Part shown: positions 7,164-15,166 of the stretch, in pieces
Layout: every line of letters begins with the position of its first letter
How positions within the stretch are numbered: the stretch's first letter is position 1
NCBI RefSeq assembly: GCF_004363175.1
Contig: NZ_SNYR01000001.1
Location: forward strand, 1,116,001 to 1,180,000
Direction: 5' to 3'
From: Maritalea mobilis
Lineage (GTDB): Bacteria; Pseudomonadota; Alphaproteobacteria; Rhizobiales; Devosiaceae
Length of the DNA stretch: 64,000 bases
The notes under the pieces: model-generated
Seen by the model: the letters and a program-made list of their open reading frames with translations, nothing else
The model's database searches: none
What the model was told of the DNA's origin: nothing
Program-made: the position numbers and the translations under genes

Positions 7164-7724
7164 CTAAAGTGCAATCGGTGCTTTTGTCACCGCGGAAGTT
7201 CCAGCGTCTGGACCATAATCCTGGTGCCCAGAGACGTCCAAAATCTCTTTCAACTTCTCACGCGCACGATTGACGCGACTTTTGATGGTGCCAATCGCGC
7301 AACCACAAATCTCAGCCGCTTCTTCATAAGACAAACCAGATGCACCCACCAAAACAATGGCTTCGCGTTGATCGTCCGGCAATTGGCTGAGCGCTTTTTT
7401 GAAGTCCTGCAAGTCCATGGACCCTTGTTGAGCTGCGTGGGTAGATAATGAATCGGTGAAGGCACCATCCGTATCTTGAACCTCACGACCCTTCTTGCGC
7501 ATTTGCGAATAAAATTCGTTGCGCAAAATGGTGAACAGCCACGCCTTCATATTGGTGCCAGGCTCAAACTTTGTTTTGTTGGCCCAGGCCTTCACAATCG
7601 TGTCTTGCACCAAATCATCAGCACGGTCGTGACGACCAATCAATGAAATGGCAAAACCGCGCAAGCCCGGCAAGCAACTTAAAAGCTCGCGCTTAAAAGG
7701 ATCAGTCTGTTTAGACTCACTCAT
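7164..7724 (-). CDS. ecfG: EcfG general stress sigma factor
   Basis: A 186-residue ECF sigma factor. Region 2 (residues ~10-75) contains RADDLVQDTIVKAW and NMKAWLFTILRNEF. Region 4 (residues ~115-170) contains LPDDQREAIVLVGASGLSYEEAA and CAIGTIKSRVNRAREKL, the hallmark of the EcfG group. It directs RNA polymerase to GGAAC-N16-CGTT promoters when released from NepR. The ATG overlaps the nepR stop by 4 bases (ATGA), so the two are translationally coupled, and both share the EcfG promoter at 7967-7991, giving autoregulation. Divergent phyR completes the partner-switch. Confidence 0.96.
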   Translation of the reverse strand: MSESKQTDPFKRELLSCLPGLRGFAISLIGRHDRADDLVQDTIVKAWANKTKFEPGTNMKAWLFTILRNEFYSQMRKKGREVQDTDGAFTDSLSTHAAQQGSMDLQDFKKALSQLPDDQREAIVLVGASGLSYEEAAEICGCAIGTIKSRVNRAREKLKEILDVSGHQDYGPDAGTSAVTKAPIAL

Positions 7725-7924
7725 GAGGATTGCTCCTCATCAGAAGAATTTTTCTCCGCAGCGTCCAGCTTTTCCAACAAATCCAAAAACCGGTCAGAAA
7801 TACCTTCATCACATACGGAATCGTATAATTGCTTCAGTTTTTCTGAAATCATTTCACTTCCATCTGCCGACCCTGCGGCATTTCCATTTAGGTGTACGCC
7901 ATTTTTGTTGGCATTCTTTGTCAT
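7721..7924 (-). CDS. nepR: NepR anti-sigma factor
   Basis: A 67-residue protein with the NepR core ISEKLKQLYDSVCDEGISDRFLDLLEKLD (residues ~26-54): two helices that bind EcfG until phosphorylated PhyR sequesters NepR. N- and C-terminal ends are polar and probably disordered, as is usual. It is first in the operon and overlaps ecfG by 4 bases. The PDRF sequence of many homologues is SDRF here. Confidence 0.94.
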   Translation of the reverse strand: MTKNANKNGVHLNGNAAGSADGSEMISEKLKQLYDSVCDEGISDRFLDLLEKLDAAEKNSSDEEQSS

Positions 7925-7966
7925 TACACGGCCTATTTCTCGAAAACTACGTAGTGCTGTACAATA

Positions 7967-7991
7967 AACGCCGATCTAAAAAAAAAGTTCC
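7967..7991 (-). promoter_or_regulatory. EcfG-type promoter for nepR-ecfG
   Basis: On the minus strand GGAAC (7991-7987), 16-bp T-rich spacer, CGTT (7970-7967). Gives positive feedback of EcfG on its own operon. Confidence 0.9.
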
Positions 7992-7999
7992 CACCCCTT

Positions 8000-8024
8000 G
8001 GAACTTTTTTTTGAAGCGCGCGTT
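8000..8024 (+). promoter_or_regulatory. EcfG-type promoter for phyR
   Basis: GGAAC (8000-8004), 16-bp spacer beginning with T8, CGTT (8021-8024). It is back-to-back with the nepR-ecfG promoter, the two GGAAC boxes being 8 bp apart. Confidence 0.9.
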
Positions 8025-8064
8025 TGGTGTAGAAGTATACCTGTTCTGGGGAATGGAGAAATTT

Positions 8065-8871
8065 ATGTCACTATCCACACGTATCGCGGCTCACCTACCT
8101 TATTTGAGACGCTTCGCCCGGGCCACAACTGGCTCTCAATCTTCTGGCGACGCCTATGTTGCGCTGCTGTTGGAAACACTTATTGAAGATGTAAGCAGCT
8201 TCCCAAAAGCATCAAGCGACAAAGTTGCCATCTATAAATTATTCTGCATTCTGCATAATTCTGCAAAAGTAGATTTGCAGGCGATGGACAGCCCCTTCAG
8301 CTGGGAAAAACGCGCCACTGCAAACCTTTCCGCCATGCCATCAAATGCACGCCATGCATTTTTGCTGCACAGCGTTGAAGAATTTTCACATGACGAAATT
8401 GCTGAAATTCTCGATACAGATCGCTCAAATGTGTTGCAGCTGTTGGATCAGGCACACCAAGATATTGCACGTCAGGTCACAACCCGCGTCATGATCATTG
8501 AAGATGAGCCGCTTATTGCTATGGATATTGAGCAATTGGTGGATGATCTTGGCCATTCCGTCACCGGCATTGCCCGCACCCACGACGAAGCCCGCGAACT
8601 TTACGCAAAGGAACGCCCAGGCTTGGTGTTAGCTGACATCCAATTGGCGGATGGCAGCTCTGGTATCGATGCGGTGAATGAAATTTTGACCCAAGATGCG
8701 CTACCTGTGATTTTTATCACAGCGTATCCTGAACGCTTGCTCACGGGTGAACGGCCAGAGCCAACTTTCTTGGTGACCAAGCCATTCCGCGAAGAAACAG
8801 TGAAAGCATTAATCAGCCAAGCACTGTTTTTTGATGGTCACAGCGCCGAGGAGGGAACCAAATCGGCCTAG
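8065..8871 (+). CDS. phyR: PhyR, anti-anti-sigma response regulator
   Basis: A 268-residue protein of the typical PhyR length. Residues ~1-135 form an ECF-sigma-like domain (sigma2-like then sigma4-like, with LPSNARHAFLLHSVEEFSHDEIAEI-type region 4 residues near 95-120). Residues ~140-262 form a receiver domain: MIIEDEPLIAMD acidic pocket, phospho-acceptor Asp191 in VLADIQLADG, Lys in LVTKPF. Phosphorylation opens the sigma-like domain, which then binds NepR and frees EcfG. The ATG at 8065 follows TGGAGAA; the in-frame upstream extension would cross the promoter. Divergent from nepR-ecfG. Confidence 0.96.
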   Translation: MSLSTRIAAHLPYLRRFARATTGSQSSGDAYVALLLETLIEDVSSFPKASSDKVAIYKLFCILHNSAKVDLQAMDSPFSWEKRATANLSAMPSNARHAFLLHSVEEFSHDEIAEILDTDRSNVLQLLDQAHQDIARQVTTRVMIIEDEPLIAMDIEQLVDDLGHSVTGIARTHDEARELYAKERPGLVLADIQLADGSSGIDAVNEILTQDALPVIFITAYPERLLTGERPEPTFLVTKPFREETVKALISQALFFDGHSAEEGTKSA

Positions 8872-8878
8872 CGGCGTT
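8854..8878 (+). promoter_or_regulatory. EcfG-type promoter overlapping the phyR stop
   Basis: GGAAC (8854-8858), 16-bp spacer, CGTT (8875-8878). The motif straddles the phyR stop codon and drives the small gene at 8909. Confidence 0.85.
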
Positions 8879-8908
8879 TATTAGACAGTAACAAAAGGAG
8901 AAAAAACA

Positions 8909-9076
8909 ATGCTTTATTATGCACTGATCTTTTTGGCTGTCGCCGTAATTGCAGGTATATTTGGTTTCTCCGGAATTGCCGGCGCATCAGCAGGTATCGC
9001 ACAGATCTTGTTCTATCTGTTCCTGATCTTCTTGGTCGTTTCAGTGATCACAGGGTTTGTTCGGCGGAAACCATAG
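8909..9076 (+). CDS. DUF1328 (YtjA-like) small membrane protein
   Basis: A 55-residue protein beginning [16 protein letters not shown] and containing [17 protein letters not shown] then a second hydrophobic stretch and a VRRKP tail. This matches the two-helix DUF1328/YtjA family, frequently found in alphaproteobacterial stress regulons. AAAGGAG lies 8 bases before the ATG, and an EcfG promoter overlaps the phyR end. Function unknown. Confidence 0.88.
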   Translation: MLYYALIFLAVAVIAGIFGFSGIAGASAGIAQILFYLFLIFLVVSVITGFVRRKP

Positions 9077-9092
9077 AAATGGTATAAATCTT

Positions 9093-9119
9093 ACAGGTGG
9101 TGCCTTGGGCACCGCCTGT
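9093..9119 (+). terminator. Strong hairpin, possible terminator
   Basis: ACAGGTGGTGC / GCACCGCCTGT, 11 pairs with one G-U, 5-nt loop. The downstream T-run is poor (AATTCAATTT), so termination may be partial with read-through into the kinase gene. Confidence 0.6.
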
Positions 9120-9140
9120 AATTCAATTTAAGAACCCTCT

Positions 9141-10130
9141 ATGCACACTCATTCACTCACTTGGGAAAAACAGCAAACAGACCCAAACCGACAGCGCGAC
9201 TATCTTACCTTCGCCTTGGTTCGCTCAGGCGTTTGCGCGATGTTGCAAGATGAACAACTGCAATATCTTTATATTGCAAACCTCCCACCTGATTGGAACT
9301 CGCCTAGCACCCAAGATAAACCATCAGATTTGAGCATCTTTGGTCATAAACTTGGCGAAAAACTCACCAGCGAAAAACAAAAAATCCTCGAAGTTGGCCA
9401 AAAACGTGAGTTTGAATGGCTGGATGATCGCGGACGGACCTACCATTTTTTGGTGGAACTGGTGTTCGATCGCGAGGACGGCAAACAGATTTTCACGACG
9501 GTCAACGATTTGACTGACGAACGGCGGCGCGAAAAAACCTTGCGCACATTGCTCAAAGAAGTCAGCCACCGGTCCAAAAATCTGATGGCCATCATCCAAA
9601 GCGTTGCCTCACAAACAGCAAGACATGCCCCAACATTGGAACGATTTGTGGAAAGCTTTCATGGCCGTCTGCAAAGCCTTTCGCTGTCTCAAGATTCAAT
9701 CATGGAAACAGACTGGCAAGGCTCAAGCTTGAAAGACATGTTGGAGCGTCAACTCAGCTATTTCCCTCTACAGATTAAAAAGCTTGTGGTTTTTGAAGGC
9801 GAGGATGTGGTGATCAGCCCCAATGCCGCGGTGCATATTGGTTTGGCAATTCATGAATTACTGTCCAATGCTGTAAATTACGGGTGCTTTGTACAAGAGC
9901 AAAAGCAAATTTTTGTCTCCACAAAATTGCAGCAACTGCACAGCACCACCCCTACCCTAACGTTGAACTGGGTGGAGCCAACCAAAGACGAACAAGAAGA
10001 ACAAACTGAAAAACGTTTCGGAAGCACGATCTTAGAGAGAGTTGTGCCAAACGCCGTTGGTGGCAAGGCGGACTACACGCGCAGCGAGGATACCCTGAGA
10101 TATGCCATATCTTTCCCCTCTAACGCATAA
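9141..10130 (+). CDS. Cytoplasmic HWE/HisKA_2-type sensor histidine kinase
   Basis: A 329-residue protein without transmembrane segments. Residues ~20-130 look like a PAS-type sensor, ending in a linker (TTVNDLTDERRREKTLRTLLKE). The dimerisation helix has the HWE/HisKA_2 phospho-acceptor motif EVSHRSKNLMAIIQSVA (His143). The ATPase domain has HELLSNAVNYG (N box) and GSTILERVV in place of the usual G2 region. Kinases of this class (PhyK, LovK and relatives) phosphorylate PhyR. Its position beside phyR makes PhyR the likely partner. The signal is unknown. Confidence 0.87.
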   Translation: MHTHSLTWEKQQTDPNRQRDYLTFALVRSGVCAMLQDEQLQYLYIANLPPDWNSPSTQDKPSDLSIFGHKLGEKLTSEKQKILEVGQKREFEWLDDRGRTYHFLVELVFDREDGKQIFTTVNDLTDERRREKTLRTLLKEVSHRSKNLMAIIQSVASQTARHAPTLERFVESFHGRLQSLSLSQDSIMETDWQGSSLKDMLERQLSYFPLQIKKLVVFEGEDVVISPNAAVHIGLAIHELLSNAVNYGCFVQEQKQIFVSTKLQQLHSTTPTLTLNWVEPTKDEQEEQTEKRFGSTILERVVPNAVGGKADYTRSEDTLRYAISFPSNA

Positions 10131-10152
10131 AAAAGGCGACCAGAATGGCCGC
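10129..10152 (-). terminator. Intrinsic terminator of the CsbD gene
   Basis: On the minus strand GGCGGCC-ATTCT-GGTCGCC (one G-U pair) followed by T6; it also abuts the end of the convergent kinase gene. Confidence 0.8.
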
Positions 10153-10180
10153 CATTTTGGTTCTGAGTTTCACTGGATTA

Positions 10181-10414
10181 TCAGTGCTCATCCAGACGTG
10201 AATTTACGATCCAAAGATCGACTTCTTCTTCAACGTCTTCCTGGGCTTTCCCGTATTTCTCTTGCAATTTGCCCACAAGCTTTTTGCGGTTCCCGTCAAT
10301 AACATCGAGATCATCATCCGTGAGTTTACCCCACTGCACTTGCGCTTCGCCTTTAAATTGCTCCCATTTGCCAGAGATTTGCTCCCATTTGGCTGAGCTG
10401 TTTTGCCAAGTCAT
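10181..10414 (-). CDS. CsbD-family general stress protein
   Basis: A 77-residue protein with repeated WEQxxGKWEQFKGEAQVQWGKLTDDDLDVIDGNRKKLVGKLQEKYG-type helical units, the CsbD signature (residues ~10-58). CsbD proteins are small, charged and stress-induced; molecular function unknown. Start set at ATG 10412-10414 with AAGGAGA 5 bases upstream; an upstream extension would run into the promoter. Its EcfG promoter is at 10445-10469. Confidence 0.9.
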   Translation of the reverse strand: MTWQNSSAKWEQISGKWEQFKGEAQVQWGKLTDDDLDVIDGNRKKLVGKLQEKYGKAQEDVEEEVDLWIVNSRLDEH

Positions 10415-10444
10415 GATATTCTCCTTTCTTAGCTGTGAAAGAAG

Positions 10445-10469
10445 AACGTTAATTAAAGGCAATTGTTCC
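10445..10469 (-). promoter_or_regulatory. EcfG-type promoter for the CsbD gene
   Basis: On the minus strand GGAAC (10469-10465), 16-bp spacer, CGTT (10448-10445), 31 bp before the CsbD start. Confidence 0.88.
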
Positions 10470-10552
10470 TCTAAGACCAAACCGTACATGGACCATCTTG
10501 CGGCCAATTCTGTTTGGTCATATAAAATCTGACGCGGAGATTTAAGCCCTAT

Positions 10553-12148
10553 ATGAAGCGCTTTTTACCATTTATCGTTTTCTTGCTGGTTACCAGCCTA
10601 GGCATTGGCATGACCACCGTCGTCTATCGTGCGGAGCTTAATGCTGAGCAGAAACGGTTTGAAATTATGGCCGAAGAAGCCGTGAACCAACTGCGTGAAC
10701 GGTTACGCCAACATATTGCGCTTCTTTCTGCCACGCGTGCGCTTTTCGCTGCGACTGACGGTGAAGTCGATGGCACCGCGTTCAAACAATTTGTTGCTGG
10801 ACTTGGCATTGACGACCAGTATGCGGGCATTCAAGGCATTGGTTATGCTCGTTTCATCAAAACGGGCGAGGAAATTAAAGCGCAGCTTGATATTTCAACC
10901 AATTACGCACTCGGCCGTGCCGTTTGGCCGGAAACTGAACAAGAATATCGCACCCCAATTGTGCTGCTTGAACCGCAGGACGAGCGCAACAAAGCCGCTT
11001 TGGGATACGATATGTTTGAAGAGCCCTCACGCCGCGCCGCAATTATGCGCGCGTTGCAAAGTGGTCAGGCCGCCGCGAGCGCCCCGGTAGAATTGGTGCA
11101 GGAAATCACAAGCCACAAACAGGCGGGCTTTTTGGTCTATTTCCCCTTTGGCCGCTCAGATGCCTCTACCATTGTTGAGGACGAAGTGCGCGGCTTTATC
11201 TATGCCCCATTCCGCGCTGGCGATCTTCATCTGGCGGCGCTCACACCGCAGGAAACGCGAGGCGTTGCCTTGCGCTCATCCGATGGCGACCAGTTTTTGT
11301 TTCAAACAGCAAAGTTCGCGCCAGAGAATGCCACATATAATGTGGTGCGTGAGTTGGAGTTTGCCGGGCGCATTTGGAACATTGAACTGCACGAAACTTC
11401 TATCTTTTATGACGCACCCTTCCCGCATCTAAGCTCACTCATCTTGGGCACTTTGTCAGCCATTTTAGCCTTTGCATTGGCCATCGCCATTGTGGCGCAG
11501 CAAAATGCCGTGCGCCAGGCGCATGAAGTGAAGCGGCTTGTGGAAGAGACACTAAAAGAGAAAGAAATGCTGCTGCAAGAAATGCGGCATCGGATCAAAA
11601 ACTCTATTGCCCGCGTGCTGGCCATTGCAAGGCAAACAGCCAACAGCGCCGAGACGATTGAAGACTTTTCAGAAAGCTTCACGGCCCGCTTGCACGCCAT
11701 GTCCAAATCCCAAGATTTGCTGACACGCTCCAAATGGCAACGCGCCGACTTGCGCACCCTGCTCAGCGCCGAGCTGGAACAAGTATTTGGCGACGGCTCC
11801 GACCATGTGGTGTTGGAAGGCCCTAAAACCGAACTGAACGAACAAGCCACGCAAGCCATCGGCCTTGTATGCCACGAACTGGCAACCAACGCGCTTAAAT
11901 ATGGCGGGGTGACGGAACCGGGCGGCAGGTTAAAGGTTGAATGGAGCCTATCAGGCAAAAAAGCCAAACGCAGACTAAAACTGCATTGGCGTGAGTTTGC
12001 GGAAAATGCAAATCCACCTTCGGACAAGAAGGGGTTCGGCACTAAATTGATCGACGCAAATATTCGCGGAGAATTAAGCGGCAGCATTGAACGTGAATTC
12101 GATAAAGACGGCCTGAGCGTTATTATCGATATTCCACTGAGCCGTTGA
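10553..12148 (+). CDS. CHASE-domain HWE/HisKA_2-type sensor histidine kinase
   Basis: A 531-residue membrane kinase. TM1 is at residues ~4-24. A periplasmic CHASE domain (~40-285) has the typical core YAGIQGIGYARFIK and YDMFEEPSRRAAIMRALQSGQAAAS. TM2 is at ~293-318, then a coiled linker (VKRLVEETLKEKEMLLQEM) and the phospho-acceptor motif MRHRIKNSIARVLAIARQ (His346). The ATPase domain includes HELATNALKYGG and KGFGTKLID. Such CHASE-HWE kinases feed PhyR in rhizobia. Location beside the PhyR cassette supports that role; the ligand is unknown. No EcfG promoter was seen in front of it. Confidence 0.9.
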   Translation: MKRFLPFIVFLLVTSLGIGMTTVVYRAELNAEQKRFEIMAEEAVNQLRERLRQHIALLSATRALFAATDGEVDGTAFKQFVAGLGIDDQYAGIQGIGYARFIKTGEEIKAQLDISTNYALGRAVWPETEQEYRTPIVLLEPQDERNKAALGYDMFEEPSRRAAIMRALQSGQAAASAPVELVQEITSHKQAGFLVYFPFGRSDASTIVEDEVRGFIYAPFRAGDLHLAALTPQETRGVALRSSDGDQFLFQTAKFAPENATYNVVRELEFAGRIWNIELHETSIFYDAPFPHLSSLILGTLSAILAFALAIAIVAQQNAVRQAHEVKRLVEETLKEKEMLLQEMRHRIKNSIARVLAIARQTANSAETIEDFSESFTARLHAMSKSQDLLTRSKWQRADLRTLLSAELEQVFGDGSDHVVLEGPKTELNEQATQAIGLVCHELATNALKYGGVTEPGGRLKVEWSLSGKKAKRRLKLHWREFAENANPPSDKKGFGTKLIDANIRGELSGSIEREFDKDGLSVIIDIPLSR

Positions 12149-12186
12149 TTTTATTGTGTCATTTGAACAATAGACTGGATTAATTC

Positions 12187-12211
12187 GGAACCAAATCCGG
12201 CGTTACCCGTT
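12187..12211 (+). promoter_or_regulatory. EcfG-type promoter for the MscS-like gene
   Basis: GGAAC (12187-12191), 16-bp spacer, CGTT (12208-12211), 44 bp before the ATG. Confidence 0.88.
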
Positions 12212-12254
12212 ATTTCCTACCAAGCGCACAATTGTGTATTTGGGGAGAAATAAT

Positions 12255-13139
12255 ATGGAACCGCTTGTCGAGCAGGCAAACACCTCTATCGACACTGTAT
12301 CTGAAATGATCCAAGGCTTCTTTGCCATGGTCCCGCAGATCTTAATCGCGTTGTTTGTGTTCATCGTGATTTTGGTCATTGCGGGTTTTGTCAAACAAAT
12401 CACCACAAAAATCGTCGCGAGCCGCGCCAACAGAAGTGTTGGCCTGGCCCTTGGCCGCATCGCGCATATGGCGATTATTTTTGCCGGCCTGCTTGTGGCT
12501 GTCGCGATCATCGCGCCAAGCGTCGGCGCCGCAGAATTGATCCAAATATTGGGCGTTGGCTCTGTCGCCATCGGCTTTGCCTTTCGCGATATTTTGCAAA
12601 ACTTTTTGGCTGGCCTCATCATTTTGCTGCGCCAACCCTTCCGCGCAGGCGATTGGATTAAGGCCGAAGGTTATGAAGGCATAGTGCGTGAAATCTCCAC
12701 GCGATCCACTTGGATACGCACCTTTGACGGGCAAGATGTGTCCATTCCCAATGGTGAAGTGTTCACCAATGCGTTCACCATTGTCACCCGCGACCCAATC
12801 ATGCGGACCGACTATCAATTTGGCATCAGTTATGACGCGGATATCGACCACGCCAAAGCGACAATCCTAGAGGCGATCAAATCAATTGAAGCCGTATCGA
12901 CAGATCCAGAACCAGACATTGGCGTGTGGGATTTTGCTGATAGCTCGGTCAATCTGCGTGCCCGCTGGTGGACCACAACTGACGATTTTTACGCTGCCCG
13001 CATGGCTGTGCTGGAAGCGGTGAAAAAAGCCATGGATAAGGCAGAGATTGAAATTCCATACCCTCATCGCCAAATCATGGTGCAAGACGAACTAATCGAA
13101 AGCCTAAACGACAATCAAAAAAGTGCCGCAAACGCTTAA
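12255..13139 (+). CDS. MscS-family mechanosensitive ion channel
   Basis: A 294-residue protein, close to E. coli MscS (286). TM1 and TM2 lie at residues ~22-45 and ~62-90. The pore-lining third helix carries the family pattern GVGSVAIGFAFRDILQNFLAGLIILLRQPFRAGDWI (residues ~98-134). The beta domain has STWIRTFDGQDVSIPNGEVFTN, and the C-terminal alpha/beta domain ends with PYPHRQIMV. It releases osmolytes on hypo-osmotic shock, fitting an ectoine producer. ATG 12255 follows GGGGAGAAA. The EcfG promoter upstream places it in the stress regulon. Confidence 0.94.
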   Translation: MEPLVEQANTSIDTVSEMIQGFFAMVPQILIALFVFIVILVIAGFVKQITTKIVASRANRSVGLALGRIAHMAIIFAGLLVAVAIIAPSVGAAELIQILGVGSVAIGFAFRDILQNFLAGLIILLRQPFRAGDWIKAEGYEGIVREISTRSTWIRTFDGQDVSIPNGEVFTNAFTIVTRDPIMRTDYQFGISYDADIDHAKATILEAIKSIEAVSTDPEPDIGVWDFADSSVNLRARWWTTTDDFYAARMAVLEAVKKAMDKAEIEIPYPHRQIMVQDELIESLNDNQKSAANA

Positions 13140-13171
13140 AGCCACGCCGCACATCATGAAAGGACAATAAA

Positions 13172-13351
13172 ATGGGTTTTGAAGTTGGTGGCCTTTTAGG
13201 GCTGATTATTCTCATTCTCGACATCTGGGCAATTATCAAAATCGCCCAATCATCTAGTTCAACAATGTCAAAAATCCTCTGGATTTTGATTATCTTATTC
13301 CTGCCATTGGTCGGCTTGATCATTTGGTACCTTTTGGGACCAAAAAGCTAA
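13172..13351 (+). CDS. PLDc_N-like small membrane protein
   Basis: A 59-residue protein with two hydrophobic helices around a short polar hinge, containing LIILILDIWAIIKI and LPLVGLIIWYLLGPK. This is the layout of the phospholipase D N-terminal (PLDc_N) domain, also found as stand-alone small proteins. AAAGGA precedes the ATG. It begins 33 bp after the MscS-like stop and is probably co-transcribed with it. Function of stand-alone members is unknown. Confidence 0.82.
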   Translation: MGFEVGGLLGLIILILDIWAIIKIAQSSSSTMSKILWILIILFLPLVGLIIWYLLGPKS

Positions 13352-13352
13352 C

Positions 13353-15125
13353 CTAAATCGCAGCATAATGTTCGGCCGCAATGTGTTTTAAATCGACATA
13401 TTGCGGCTGATAATTCAGCCCATGCACCGGGCTAGGAATCTCACCGCCGCTCATCAAAATCCGCTCGCGCTTAATGGTCGGGTCTGGAATTGGCACAGCC
13501 TCCAGCAAAGCTTTGGTATAATCATGAGCCGGATTTTCAAACACGGCTTCACGCGCACCAATCTCCACAATTTGCCCCATATACATCACAGCGACGCGAT
13601 GGCTAACCTGTTCAACCACTGCCATATCGTGCGAGATAAAGATGTAAGACAGACCCAATTCTTCCTGTAACTCCTGCAGCAAATCCAAAACTTGCGCTTG
13701 CACCGTCACGTCCAGTGCAGACACGCTTTCATCAGCCACAATGATTTTCGGGTTCAAAGCTAACGCCCGTGCAATGCAAATGCGCTGCCGCTGGCCACCG
13801 GAAAACTCATGCGGATACCGCTCCATCTGATCTGGTGACAGCCCCACGCGCTTGAACAAATTCGCCACACGCTCTTTGCGCTCAGCCGATGTGCCGATTT
13901 GGTGGATGACGAGGGGTTCACCCACCAAATCACCTACACTCATGCGTGGGTTAAGGGACGCATAAGGGTCCTGAAAAATCATTTGAATTTGCCGCCGCGC
14001 GGCCATTGGGTCTTGCTTGAACAATGTGCGGGTGCTTTGCCCTTCCAGTTCAATTTCGCCCTGCCAATCCACCAAATTAAGCAGCGCCCTGCCCGTTGTT
14101 GATTTGCCGCAGCCACTTTCGCCCACCAGCGACAAGGTTTCGCCTGCCCGCAGATCAAACGACACTTTTTCAACCGCATGCACGCGCTTAACTGGTCGCC
14201 GCAACACGCCACCAATTATGTCAAAGCGCACAGTCAAATCTTTGACCTTCAATAAGGGACGATCTTTCGCCATTTGAAGATCGGCTGGCGGCACTGCCAG
14301 TTCTTTCACCGTGCCCTGCATAGAACCGAGCTTAGGCAAGTCTGCCAATAATTCTTGCGTATAAGGCTGCTTCGGTGCGGAGAAGATAGCGTTCACATCC
14401 CCCTCTTCCACCATTTCACCCCGATTGACCACAAGCACGCGGTCAGCCATTTCGGCCACCACGCCCATATCGTGAGTGATCAAAATCAGCCCCGTGTTAA
14501 ATTCGCGCTGCAATTCTTTCATCAAAGACAGCATTTGTGCTTGGATGGTCACATCCAGCGCGGTGGTGGGTTCGTCCGCGATCAGCACCTTTGGGCTGCA
14601 CAAAAGCGACATGGCAATCATCACCCGCTGGCGCATCCCACCTGACAATTCATGGGGATATTGCTCCAACCGCTTTTTCGCTTCTGACATGCGCACAGCT
14701 TCGAGCATCTCCAGCGCCCGCGCGTCTGCCGCGCCGCCATCCATGCTTTTGTGAAACCGCAGTACTTCTCGCAATTGATCGCCAATGGTCATCACCGGAT
14801 TCAGCGACGTCATCGGCTCTTGGAAGATCATGGCAATATCATTGCCGCGCACATGTTCCAGCCGCTTTTCCGGCATCTGCAACAAATCTTCGCCATCCAG
14901 AATGGCTTTACCGCCTGTCACCATGGCCGAGCTTTTGGGCAAAAGCCCCATAATCGCCAGCGATGTGATGGATTTGCCGGAGCCAGATTCACCCGCGATG
15001 CAAAGGGTCTCCCCCGCATCCACATGATAGGTGAATTGATTGACCACCTGCTTCAAACCGTCATCCGTTTTCACGGAAATGGAAACGCCTTGAACATCCA
15101 AAATAGGGTGCGATTTTTGTTGCAT
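13353..15125 (-). CDS. Dpp/Opp-type ABC transporter, two ATPase domains fused
   Basis: A 590-residue protein with two complete ATP-binding cassettes. The DppD-like half has Walker A GESGSGKS, signature LSGGMRQRV and Walker B LIADEP (residues ~40-190). The DppF-like half has GESGCGKS, FSGGQRQRI and IVADES (residues ~345-500), followed by an oligopeptide-transporter C-terminal region. It energises the importer whose permeases and binding protein are encoded upstream. ATG 15125 is preferred to an in-frame TTG at 15155. It is the last gene of the AmiC/AmiR-led operon. In-tandem ATPase fusions are common in this family. Confidence 0.9.
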   Translation of the reverse strand: MQQKSHPILDVQGVSISVKTDDGLKQVVNQFTYHVDAGETLCIAGESGSGKSITSLAIMGLLPKSSAMVTGGKAILDGEDLLQMPEKRLEHVRGNDIAMIFQEPMTSLNPVMTIGDQLREVLRFHKSMDGGAADARALEMLEAVRMSEAKKRLEQYPHELSGGMRQRVMIAMSLLCSPKVLIADEPTTALDVTIQAQMLSLMKELQREFNTGLILITHDMGVVAEMADRVLVVNRGEMVEEGDVNAIFSAPKQPYTQELLADLPKLGSMQGTVKELAVPPADLQMAKDRPLLKVKDLTVRFDIIGGVLRRPVKRVHAVEKVSFDLRAGETLSLVGESGCGKSTTGRALLNLVDWQGEIELEGQSTRTLFKQDPMAARRQIQMIFQDPYASLNPRMSVGDLVGEPLVIHQIGTSAERKERVANLFKRVGLSPDQMERYPHEFSGGQRQRICIARALALNPKIIVADESVSALDVTVQAQVLDLLQELQEELGLSYIFISHDMAVVEQVSHRVAVMYMGQIVEIGAREAVFENPAHDYTKALLEAVPIPDPTIKRERILMSGGEIPSPVHGLNYQPQYVDLKHIAAEHYAAI

Positions 15126-15166
15126 ATTTTTTGCCCAAAATGTGGATGGCCCCAAAGGGGACCACC

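Noticed and set aside
11407-12087. 226-codon open frame antisense to the CHASE kinase
   Set aside because: Lies entirely opposite conserved kinase motifs and shows no domain; ordinary shadow frame.
15126-15166. TTG-initiated N-terminal extension of the double ATPase
   Set aside because: The ten extra residues lack similarity to the family start and no ribosome-binding site precedes the TTG; ATG at 15125 preferred.
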